Source: Tannerella sp.
GTDB taxonomy: Bacteria > Bacteroidota > Bacteroidia > Bacteroidales > Tannerellaceae
Length of the DNA stretch: 10,809 bases
Direction: 5' to 3'
NCBI GenBank assembly: GCA_031277235.1
Contig: JAITMT010000572.1
Span: 1 to 10,809, forward strand
Shown here piece by piece: positions 1 through 7,485 of this stretch (the stretch's first letter is position 1; the number at the start of each line of letters is the position of its first letter). The notes under the pieces were generated by a model. It worked only from the letters and a program-made list of their open reading frames with translations, did not search any database and was not told the origin of the DNA. The translations under genes were made by a program, and so were the position numbers.

Positions 1-2067
1 CAATATTCCGGAGGCAATGAAAAAACGCGGTTTTTTGCGCATATCGGATACCAGACCAACGGCGGACTGGAAAAATATACCGAATATCCCAACCGCGATA
101 ATGTTTATACAATTCGCGGGAACGTGGACAATACGATTTTGAATTTCATCACGTTTTCCGCCGGATTCAACGCCGTGCTGCAAAACAAATCGTGGCCCAA
201 CATGTCCACCCAGAACTTTTTCAACATGCTGTCGGACAACCGTCCCAACGAATTTCCCATTTTTATCCCGGGAGCCAACGTGGGAGATCCCGAACGGGAA
301 TTTGTGTTGGGCGGAACAGGCATCAATCGGAGCAATCCCTACGGGGCGCTGGTAAACAGCGGTCAGGCAGACCGCGAATATTCCTACATCCAGAGCGATT
401 TTGCATTGAATTTCGATTTGAATCGCTGGGTGAAAGGCTTGTCCATACGTCCCGCGGTAACTTTCGACATGTATAATTTTTTCACTTCCACGCAAGGTGC
501 AACTTACGTTGTGTGGGAACCCCGCGCTACCGGCAATCCCGACAATCCCGTCGCCTATACTTCGTGGGGACAGGAAACGCAAGCGACCAGTCCGACCCGA
601 GGCGGCGCAACAACACAGCGGAACTATGTTTTCAACCTCACCGCCAACTACAACCGTACTTTTGGCAAGCACGACATCAATGCCCTGCTGGTGTTTTTCA
701 GCCAGCGGGAAGAATACAACGCCTTGCCGCAGGCTATGAAACGGTTGAATCTGGGTGGATTGGTTAACTATATGTACAACAACCGCTATTTGGCTGAGGT
801 AAGCCTCAATCGCGTCGGCGTCGGCTCTTTCGCTCCTTCCAAACGTTACGGCACGTTTCCGACGGTGGGCGCCGGATGGATCGTGAGCGAAGAATCGTTC
901 ATGAAGAATATCGGCTGGATGGATTACTTCAAACTGAGGGCTTCTTACGGGATACTCGGTTCGACAACCTATTCTACGGAAGGTTTGTTTACCCCTTATC
1001 TTTACCGCGATTTGTGGGAACCCAACGGAGCCTATGGCGGCATAGCCAGTTTCAACAACATTGTCAGACAAACGCAAACGGGCAATCCGAATGTCGGTTT
1101 TCAAAAAACCTACGAGACGAATGTAGGCGCCGATTTCCGCCTCTTCCGTTCGCTCACGCTGTCGGCTGGTTATTTCGACCGGAAACTTGACGGAGCCTTA
1201 GCCAACTTGACCGATATGACTCCGGGCATAACCGGAAAAAACGCAGTCCTGATGATGCAAAACTTCAAGCAATACAAAGCCCGCGGATGGGAATTTGAAG
1301 CGATGTACGACAAAAGAATCGGCGACTGGCAATTATCCGTCGGAGCCAATTTATGTTACGGCACGGCAGAAACCACCATTGAAGCGGAACCCGGCTATCC
1401 CGACCAACTGGCGGGCTTGCGAAAAATACGTACCATTGGCGACGTACTGGGGCAACGCAGCAACGGAACCTTTACCGACGCCGCCGACATAAGCGCTTCG
1501 CCGACACAAGGATTCGGACCCGTGCGTCCGGGCGATATCAAGTACATTGACACCAACAACGACGGCACAGTGGACAACGCCGACCGCACGGTCATCGCCA
1601 ACACGACGCCCTCCATGCAATACGGCGTTACGCTGAAACTCTTGTGGAAAGGCTTTAACCTCGATTTGCTGGGCTATGGGTTGGGCAATTTCGACACGAT
1701 GCTCGACAACAAATACTATCAGATTTACGGATCCCGGAAGTATTCCAATGTGCTCATTGACGGTCTGCCCAACGGCAATCCGCATCCCGTGCTCAGTCCC
1801 GAATTTCGGAACAACAATTTTATCACGTCCGATTATTGGGTCGTGGACGGCAGTTGGTTCAAACTGCGAAATGCGGAATTGGGCTACACCCTGCCTTACA
1901 AATTGACGGAAAAATTCGGCATCGGCAAACTGAAAGTCTTTGCCCGCGGAACGAATCTGCTGACCTTCTCGAAAATAAAGGATCTTGATCCCGAAAATAT
2001 AAGCGCCGGCATCGGTAATTTCCCGCTGGGACGGACTATCACCGGGGGAATCTCTGTTTCTTTCTAA
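1..2067 (+). CDS. SusC/RagA-family TonB-dependent outer-membrane transporter, 5'-partial
   Basis: This is the C-terminal part of a SusC-type transporter that imports oligosaccharides across the outer membrane using TonB energy. The frame is open from base 1 (QYSGGNEKTRFF...), so the start lies outside the window; an internal GTG at 124 is not a real start. About 688 codons are present against roughly 1000 or more in the family, so the signal peptide, the N-terminal carboxypeptidase-like regulatory domain and most of the plug are missing. What remains is beta-barrel: alternating aromatic and polar strands, the family phrase GYFDRK, a Ca-loop-like DTNNDGTVDNAD at 1549-1584 following GDIKY, and the typical tail FARGTNLLTFSKIKDLDPE ending in a terminal phenylalanine (ISVSF), which fits recognition by the barrel-assembly machinery. 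A SusD gene begins 19 bases after the stop, the classic SusCD order. The family call is firm; the substrate is not readable from the sequence. Confidence 0.95.
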   Translation, partial: QYSGGNEKTRFFAHIGYQTNGGLEKYTEYPNRDNVYTIRGNVDNTILNFITFSAGFNAVLQNKSWPNMSTQNFFNMLSDNRPNEFPIFIPGANVGDPEREFVLGGTGINRSNPYGALVNSGQADREYSYIQSDFALNFDLNRWVKGLSIRPAVTFDMYNFFTSTQGATYVVWEPRATGNPDNPVAYTSWGQETQATSPTRGGATTQRNYVFNLTANYNRTFGKHDINALLVFFSQREEYNALPQAMKRLNLGGLVNYMYNNRYLAEVSLNRVGVGSFAPSKRYGTFPTVGAGWIVSEESFMKNIGWMDYFKLRASYGILGSTTYSTEGLFTPYLYRDLWEPNGAYGGIASFNNIVRQTQTGNPNVGFQKTYETNVGADFRLFRSLTLSAGYFDRKLDGALANLTDMTPGITGKNAVLMMQNFKQYKARGWEFEAMYDKRIGDWQLSVGANLCYGTAETTIEAEPGYPDQLAGLRKIRTIGDVLGQRSNGTFTDAADISASPTQGFGPVRPGDIKYIDTNNDGTVDNADRTVIANTTPSMQYGVTLKLLWKGFNLDLLGYGLGNFDTMLDNKYYQIYGSRKYSNVLIDGLPNGNPHPVLSPEFRNNNFITSDYWVVDGSWFKLRNAELGYTLPYKLTEKFGIGKLKVFARGTNLLTFSKIKDLDPENISAGIGNFPLGRTITGGISVSF

Positions 2068-2086
2068 TTTTTAAATGTATGAGTCT

Positions 2087-3901
2087 ATGAAAAAAATAAG
2101 AATTTATCAATTATTGAGTTATTCAATTATTCTGTTATTGTTCGCTTCCTGTTCCGATTTTCTGGAACCCGCCACCGACAACACGATGACGGAGGAAGAG
2201 GTGTTTGCCAACGCCCAATCCTTCAACGGTCCCTTGATGGAAGCCTACAATGCTTTGGGCGAAACGTTTGATATTCAGATGGATAATATGACGGATAACT
2301 CCGTTGCCCGTGACCTTGCGAGCATGAACTACCTCTGTGCTACCGGCGCGCTGCGTCCCGACAACAATCCGCTGGACAACTGGGTATTCAATTACCAGCA
2401 AATCCGCCGGTTGAACCAGTACCTGTCGAAAATGAAATTCGATCCGGCGGCTCCTATCCCTACTCCGGTGCGTTTCTTCCGGATTCTGAACGCGCAGGAC
2501 AGTATTGACAATGTGCGCGAGTTCTGGAGGCTTTATGGAGAAGCCTATTTTCTGAGAGCATTTTTTTATTCCAATTTATTGAAAGATTACGGAGGAGTTT
2601 CCTCCGACGGCAATTTATTGGGTGTTCCGCTTATAGGCGATCAGATCCTGGAAGTAACCGGTGATAATTTGAATTTGCCCAGGGCTTCCTATTCCGACTG
2701 CGTAAAAGAGATCATCAACGGCTGCGACACTGCCGTTAAATATTTGCCTGTGCAATATATGGGAGCCGACCGCGTAACAGGCGCCAGCATGAACGGACGG
2801 GCGTCCGGCATTAGCGTGCTGGCGCTGAAAGCGCGTGTGTTACTCTATGCCGCCAGCCCGGCATTCAATCCGAACAATGATGCAGGTTTGTGGGAAGCGG
2901 CGGCTGTTGCGGCAGGAGAGGCGATTCGAGCCGTTGCCGGAGGTTTTCAGGATTTGGTGAACACGCCTGCTTCCAGCGCTACCGAAGACCCGGGAAACAA
3001 CTATTATTTCACCCAGTTACAAAATAAGGACTGGAACGACAATGGTCGCGACCTGTTCTTCCGGGGCAATGTGCTGACAGGAAACAAACAGTTTGAAAAT
3101 GACAATTATCCGCCGGGCATGTATGGAGCGGCGCTGACCAATCCTTCGCAAAACTATGTGGACGCTTTTCCCGACAGAAACGGCTATCCCATTGACGCTG
3201 AAGGTACGGTTTACGATCCGGCAAATCCATACGCCAACCGCGACCCGCGCTTGGCGCTGTGGGTGGCTTTCAACGGTTCACAACTGGGTCCCGGCGGCTA
3301 CTACACGGTCGAAAGTTACGAAAGCGGCATTGATGCTTACGATCCCTTGCAGAAAACGTCCCGCACTTCCTATTACCTGCGGAAACTGCTGCGTCCCAAA
3401 ACGGTGTCGCTGATACCGGGAGTAACGGCAGCCGCCACCCCGAGAACACGCATCATCCTGGGCAAACCGGAATTGTACCTCAATTTCGCGGAAGCCGCCA
3501 ATGAGGCATGGGGCGTAACAGCCGATCCCAAGGGATTCGGATTCACGGCAAAGACGGTATTGGAAAAAATACATTTGCAATACGGTTCCGGCAATCAATA
3601 CCTGAACAGCGTGATTGGCAACGATGCCGGTCTGTTCCGGAAATACGTCCGCAACAACAGGCGGTTAACGTTGAGTTTTGAAGGACATTACTATTACGAC
3701 CTGCGCCGCTGGATACCGGACGGCAGTCCCGATGCGCTCAATGTAGAGGTCTATGGAATGAAAATTGTCAAGACCGGAAATACTTTCTCATACGAGCGGA
3801 TATTGATGGAAAAGCGAAATTTCAAGTCGCCCTTCCAGCCGATTTCCTACATGGAACTGTATAATGCTCCGGCGCTGAAACAAAATAAAGGATGGGAATA
3901 A
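2087..3901 (+). CDS. SusD/RagB-family glycan-binding surface lipoprotein
   Basis: This is the lid of the SusCD importer, a lipoprotein that captures glycan at the cell surface. I chose the ATG at 2087 (MKKIRIYQLL...) over the in-frame ATG at 2075, because it gives a standard signal peptide: KK, a hydrophobic run (LLSYSIILLLF), then ASC with the lipidated Cys at residue 22, followed by SDFLEP, a usual SusD mature start. The protein is 604 residues, within the family's size range. The TPR-like helix signature EAYFLRAFFYSNLLKDYGG lies near residues 152-170, and the C-terminal SusD/RagB region contains RNNRRLTLSFEGHYYYDLRRW, shortly followed by SPFQPISYMELYNAP near the end. It follows SusC by 19 bases and precedes a second surface lipoprotein by 23, so co-transcription is likely. 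No frameshift or truncation is seen. The family is clear; the bound glycan is unknown. Confidence 0.96.
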   Translation: MKKIRIYQLLSYSIILLLFASCSDFLEPATDNTMTEEEVFANAQSFNGPLMEAYNALGETFDIQMDNMTDNSVARDLASMNYLCATGALRPDNNPLDNWVFNYQQIRRLNQYLSKMKFDPAAPIPTPVRFFRILNAQDSIDNVREFWRLYGEAYFLRAFFYSNLLKDYGGVSSDGNLLGVPLIGDQILEVTGDNLNLPRASYSDCVKEIINGCDTAVKYLPVQYMGADRVTGASMNGRASGISVLALKARVLLYAASPAFNPNNDAGLWEAAAVAAGEAIRAVAGGFQDLVNTPASSATEDPGNNYYFTQLQNKDWNDNGRDLFFRGNVLTGNKQFENDNYPPGMYGAALTNPSQNYVDAFPDRNGYPIDAEGTVYDPANPYANRDPRLALWVAFNGSQLGPGGYYTVESYESGIDAYDPLQKTSRTSYYLRKLLRPKTVSLIPGVTAAATPRTRIILGKPELYLNFAEAANEAWGVTADPKGFGFTAKTVLEKIHLQYGSGNQYLNSVIGNDAGLFRKYVRNNRRLTLSFEGHYYYDLRRWIPDGSPDALNVEVYGMKIVKTGNTFSYERILMEKRNFKSPFQPISYMELYNAPALKQNKGWE

Positions 3902-3924
3902 AAATAGAAATAAAGAATAAGGAT

Positions 3925-4860
3925 ATGAAAAAATTATTAATTTCCGTGTTTCAATATGTTGTAATGGTCTTCGTTTCGGTAGGCTTCATCTCTTCCTGCG
4001 CGTTCGACGACCCGGAAGACGTTTATCCGTACACATCGGTCTCGTTTGCGTATCAGGACTATAACCGGAATATCGTCGTGGGTGAAGGTTTGCAACTCAA
4101 TGCAGGCATTGTTTTTGCGGGAAGGTTGAACAACGATGAAGACCGGAGCGTGAATTATGTGGTAGATCCGTCGCTGTTAACGGATGTTGCAGGCAAGTCA
4201 ATATTGCCGGAAGCCTACTACAGACTGGGAAATTCTTCACAAATTGTGATTCCCAGAGACGACTTTAGGGGCTATCTGTCCATTGTAATGGATTCGGCTG
4301 CCTTTTTGTCCGATCCCAAAGCGCTGACGGGCGAATATGTGCTCCCGCTTCGCCTGGTGTCGGCAGCCGGTGTAGATACGATTCTGCCGGAAAAAAGCAG
4401 TATCCGCATGTCAATCAGTTACTTTGGCAAGCAGCATGGATATTACTACTATTCCGGCGAAATGGACAAAATAATGGATGGCGTAATCTACGAATCTTCG
4501 GCTTACTCCTACATCACCACCGAAACGGATAGCCGGCGTTTTATACAGACCGCAGGACCTACCCTGTTCCGCGTGGGGGCTGATGCCAGAAATCCCGCCG
4601 ATCCTGCCAACAGCGTCCTTTTTTCGATTGGTGTGCCGATTACCGGTACGTCCGTAACCTTTGTGTCCGACCCTGCTTCGCCGTATGAAGTGCGTCCGTC
4701 GGGAACTTCCGCCTACGATCCTGCCACCCGGACGTTCCATCTGGAATACGAATGGACGTTGGAAGACGGCACAGTATGCAGAGTTGTCGAAGATATGGTT
4801 TTCCGTAACCGCATCCGCGACGATCAGGGAAACGGTATTTACCTCAATGAATGGAGATAA
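3925..4860 (+). CDS. Surface glycan-binding lipoprotein, DUF1735 (BT_3987-like) plus DUF4361 (BT_3044-like)
   Basis: A 311-residue lipoprotein of the type often encoded just after susCD. The start at 3925 (MKKLLISVFQ) gives a signal peptide ending ISSC with the lipidated Cys at residue 25, followed by the acid-rich AFDDPED that suits export to the cell surface in this phylum. An in-frame ATG at 3892 overlaps the susD stop but would place a charged leader (MGIKIEIKNKD) before the signal peptide, so it is less likely. Residues about 35-165 match my memory of the BT_3987-like N-terminal domain: NRNIVVGEGLQL, a DRSVNYVVDPSLL segment, an LPEAYYRL segment and GEYVLPLRLVSA. From about 168 (KQHGYYYYSGE) to the end resembles the BT_3044-like C-terminal domain. 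Inferred role: binding the same glycan as SusD at the surface. No catalytic motif is visible. Domain names are from recall, not a search. Confidence 0.85.
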   Translation: MKKLLISVFQYVVMVFVSVGFISSCAFDDPEDVYPYTSVSFAYQDYNRNIVVGEGLQLNAGIVFAGRLNNDEDRSVNYVVDPSLLTDVAGKSILPEAYYRLGNSSQIVIPRDDFRGYLSIVMDSAAFLSDPKALTGEYVLPLRLVSAAGVDTILPEKSSIRMSISYFGKQHGYYYYSGEMDKIMDGVIYESSAYSYITTETDSRRFIQTAGPTLFRVGADARNPADPANSVLFSIGVPITGTSVTFVSDPASPYEVRPSGTSAYDPATRTFHLEYEWTLEDGTVCRVVEDMVFRNRIRDDQGNGIYLNEWR

Positions 4861-4883
4861 TCATGGATAATAAAAGAACAGAT

Positions 4884-6080
4884 ATGAAAAAATTTATATT
4901 TTATCTGATAACCGCCACGATAATGCTGGCAACCGCATGCAGCGACGACGGGGAAGGAGGAGAGATTATTGTTCCCGTAACGGGCGTAACACTCGACCAG
5001 ACGGAGTTAATCCTTGCGCCGGGCGTCAAGAAAATTCTTGCGCCCGTCATAGCGCCGATAGACGCTACCGATAAAACCGTAACCTGGAGTTCAAATAACG
5101 GGACTGTGGTAAGTATAGACCCCGCAACGGGCGAATTAACCTCTCTATCCGTAGGCGCTGCGGTCATTACCGTCAAAACCAACGACGGCGGATTCACGGC
5201 AACGCGCAACGTAACGGTCAAATTCGTTCCCGTTACCGGAGTAACCATTGCCCAGACCGAATTGGTCCTTGCGCCGGGCGCTAAAAGTGTCCTTACGGCA
5301 AATGTGCAATCGGCTGCAGCAACCAACAAAAACGTCATCTGGAGTTCAGATAACGAATCCGTTGCAATAGTTTCCGCTACGGGAGAAGTTACCGGAAGAG
5401 GCGTGGGAGAAACGACCGTTACGGCGACTACCGAAGAAGGTGGATTCACGGCATCCTGTACGGTAAAAGTCGAATTGGTAAACCTCCTGGTAAATCCCGG
5501 ATTTGAAACGACAGGATCTGTATTTACCGCTCTTGAAGGATGGACTGTCATTCCGGCTGACTGGTTTAATTCTTATTATGGCACCAATGCCGGCGTTATG
5601 ACTCAGTACTTGGCAACTGCGATAAATCGTATCGGATTGGTAAACGCTTCCGGTGGCGCTGACGTATTTTTCACGACAGGTAATGGTGCATTCTTTGCAG
5701 GTGCGCTTGCAGGAACTTTCGCTTGCCGAATCGAAGGCAATCGAGTAGGAGGAATTTATCAATTAATCAACGTTACTCCGGGAGTAAGATACGAATTTAG
5801 CGTTGTTGTCGGTTACAGAAAAAACAATGCCAACATGAGCATCAAGACCGATGAAACAGTGAAAGTGCTTTCGCCGAACGGATTAACAATCTATCATGCA
5901 GAGCCTATCGTTACGGATCCTTCTCAAGAATCCAATATTATAACTGTGACGGGAGAAGTATTAATTCCTGATGGGGTTACCCAGATTCGTTTCCAAGTTG
6001 ATCAGCGAACCTTTGGAAATCCGAATCAGGCGCCGTTGACGCTCTTTGATAATTGTGTATTTACCCAGTTAGCAGACTAA
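4884..6080 (+). CDS. Surface lipoprotein with two tandem Big_2 Ig-like domains and a C-terminal jelly-roll-like domain
   Basis: A 398-residue lipoprotein. The ATG at 4884 (MKKFIFYLIT) gives a signal peptide ending ATAC with the lipidated Cys at residue 19 and then SDDGEGG, a strong surface-export sequence; the in-frame ATG at 4851 overlaps the previous stop and adds an unlikely charged leader. Residues about 30-113 and 115-197 are two Big_2 (bacterial Ig-like) repeats, each with VPVTGVT, ELxLAPG, VxWSS, ATGE and GGFTA, spaced 85 residues apart. They probably act as a stalk. Residues about 200-398 start with LLVNPGFE and GW and contain GIYQLINVTPGVRYEFSV and a final LFDNCVF, a pattern typical of CBM4/9-like or other galactose-binding-fold jelly rolls. 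Its place between the other binding lipoprotein and the sulfatases suggests it presents the substrate. No catalytic residues are recognisable, and the C-terminal family is not certain. Confidence 0.85.
   Translation: MKKFIFYLITATIMLATACSDDGEGGEIIVPVTGVTLDQTELILAPGVKKILAPVIAPIDATDKTVTWSSNNGTVVSIDPATGELTSLSVGAAVITVKTNDGGFTATRNVTVKFVPVTGVTIAQTELVLAPGAKSVLTANVQSAAATNKNVIWSSDNESVAIVSATGEVTGRGVGETTVTATTEEGGFTASCTVKVELVNLLVNPGFETTGSVFTALEGWTVIPADWFNSYYGTNAGVMTQYLATAINRIGLVNASGGADVFFTTGNGAFFAGALAGTFACRIEGNRVGGIYQLINVTPGVRYEFSVVVGYRKNNANMSIKTDETVKVLSPNGLTIYHAEPIVTDPSQESNIITVTGEVLIPDGVTQIRFQVDQRTFGNPNQAPLTLFDNCVFTQLAD
4971..5477 (+). repeat. Tandem repeat encoding two Big_2 domains
   Basis: Two direct copies with a 255-base (85-codon) period, the first starting at GTTCCCGTAACGGGCGTAAC (4971) and the second at GTTCCCGTTACCGGAGTAAC (5226). 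Both then run through a GCGCCGGGCG block, a TGGAGTTCA block and a GGATTCACGGCA block. Frequent differences, many at third codon positions, indicate an old duplication kept under protein-level selection, not a recent copy. The Big_2 fold assignment is from recall of the family. Confidence 0.85.
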
Positions 6081-6092
6081 AAATATTTCGTC

Positions 6093-7475
6093 ATGCATAT
6101 CAGAAACACCATCATTCCTTTGGCTGCGCTTGCTGTTCCTGCCGGTTTATCCGGGCAGCAGGCGCAATTGAAGGATAATCGCCCCAACATCATCTTCGTT
6201 CTGACCGATGATATGGGCTATGCCGATGTGGGCTGTTACGGCGGCAAATTCGTACCGACTCCCAACATAGACAAAATGGCGGAGGAGGGCTTGCGTTTCA
6301 CGCAGTATTACAGCGCTTCACCCATCAGTTCAGCCTCAAGGACAGGCTTGCTTACCGGACAGAATCCGGGCAGGTGGAATATTACCAGTTTCCTGCAAAC
6401 CAAAGCGGGTAACCGGGATGCGGAAATGGCCGACTTTTTAGATCCCGACGCGCAATCTTTGCCGGGAACCCTGAAAGCCTCCGGATACACAACGGCTCAT
6501 TTCGGTAAGTGGCACATGGGTGGCGGACGCGACGTTGACGATGCGCCTTCCATCACAAATTACGGCTACGACGAGTATGTATCCACCTGGGAAAGTCCCG
6601 ACCCCGATCCGCTCCTGACGGCTACCGACTGGATATGGTCGGCAGACGACAGCATCAAACGTTGGGAACGCACCTGTTATTTTGTGGACAAAACCCTCGA
6701 TTTTCTGAAGAGAAACGCGGGAAAGCCTTGCTTCGTCAACCTTTGGCCCGACGACATGCACACGCCTTGGGTAGGAAACGAAGAAGAACAGGAAGTCTAT
6801 CCCAAAGGACAGAACGGAGAGAAGAATTTTGGCAGCGTACTGATAGAATACGACCGGCAAATAGGACGTCTGATAGATGGCTTGAAAGAATTGGGCCTGG
6901 CTGAAAATACGATTGTTATTTTCACCAGCGACAACGGTCCCGCGCCGAGTTTCAAGGGTAGCCGCGCCGGAATTTACCGGGGCACCAAAGCCTCGCTTTG
7001 GGAAGGCGGCATCCGGATGCCGTTCATCGTCTGGAATGGAGGAAACTTAGTGCCGAAAGGGAAAGTTGATGAAACCTCCGTCGCCTGCGGACTTGACATG
7101 TTTGAGAGTTTGAGCCGGATTGCCGGAGCCGTCTTGCCGGAAAATTTCCAGTCTGATGGAATGGATATGAGTAAAGCCTTGCTCGGTACTCCTCAAAAAC
7201 GGACCAAAGCAATCTGTTGGGAATACCGGCGCAACGATGCAAAAGCGTTCCCAAAACCCTCCGACGGCGACGTCAGCCCGAATGTAGCCATCCGGGAAGG
7301 CGACTTCAAACTGCTTATGAATGCCGACGGCTCGGCTGCCGCGCTTTATAATTTGAGCGACGACCCCGGCGAAACGACTCCGCTAAACAATTCGCTTCCG
7401 GACAAAACAAAAGAACTGAGCGAAAAAGCCTTGACATGGCGACAGTCGTTGCCTCAATTAAAAATTACGGATTAA
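6093..7475 (+). CDS. S1-type sulfatase 1 (serine-type, periplasmic)
   Basis: A 460-residue formylglycine-dependent sulfatase that hydrolyses a sulfate ester on a glycan. A cleavable signal peptide is seen (hydrophobic IIPLAALAVPAGLSG, then QQAQ), so the enzyme is probably periplasmic; no lipobox is present. The activation motif is SSASRTGLLTG with the formylglycine-forming residue Ser79 and Arg83; alanine stands where proline is more usual. Metal and active-site candidates are Asp39-Asp40 (TDDMG), Lys139 and His141 (GKWHMGG), His223 (DDMHTPW), Asp280-Asn281 (SDNGP) and Lys299 (GTKASLWEGGIRMP). The end has the usual FKLLMN...LYNLSDDPGE strand region. Length is normal for a single-domain S1 sulfatase. 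It starts 12 bases after the Big_2 lipoprotein gene and ends 10 bases before sulfatase 2. The sulfatase call is firm; the sulfated position and S1 subfamily are not assigned. Confidence 0.95.
   Translation: MHIRNTIIPLAALAVPAGLSGQQAQLKDNRPNIIFVLTDDMGYADVGCYGGKFVPTPNIDKMAEEGLRFTQYYSASPISSASRTGLLTGQNPGRWNITSFLQTKAGNRDAEMADFLDPDAQSLPGTLKASGYTTAHFGKWHMGGGRDVDDAPSITNYGYDEYVSTWESPDPDPLLTATDWIWSADDSIKRWERTCYFVDKTLDFLKRNAGKPCFVNLWPDDMHTPWVGNEEEQEVYPKGQNGEKNFGSVLIEYDRQIGRLIDGLKELGLAENTIVIFTSDNGPAPSFKGSRAGIYRGTKASLWEGGIRMPFIVWNGGNLVPKGKVDETSVACGLDMFESLSRIAGAVLPENFQSDGMDMSKALLGTPQKRTKAICWEYRRNDAKAFPKPSDGDVSPNVAIREGDFKLLMNADGSAAALYNLSDDPGETTPLNNSLPDKTKELSEKALTWRQSLPQLKITD
7456..7474 (+). repeat. AT-rich repeat copy A (AATTAAAAATTACGGATTA)
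   Basis: A 19-base element that matches 18 of 19 positions with copy B at 9541-9559. It covers the last codons of sulfatase 1 and most of its TAA stop, so that the C-terminal residues LKITD are encoded by it. Direct observation; its meaning is unknown. Confidence 0.7.
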
Positions 7476-7485
7476 ATTTTCAATT

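Noticed and set aside
2068..2086. Possible promoter between the SusC and SusD genes
   Set aside because: The gap is only 19 bases with no recognisable Bacteroidota -33/-7 elements; co-transcription is more likely.
4901..5551. A long minus-strand reading frame (about 216 codons) opposite the Big_2 gene
   Set aside because: It mirrors the repetitive Thr/Val/Ala-rich coding strand; its own translation is low-complexity and has no recognisable domain, while the + strand has a signal peptide and known repeats.
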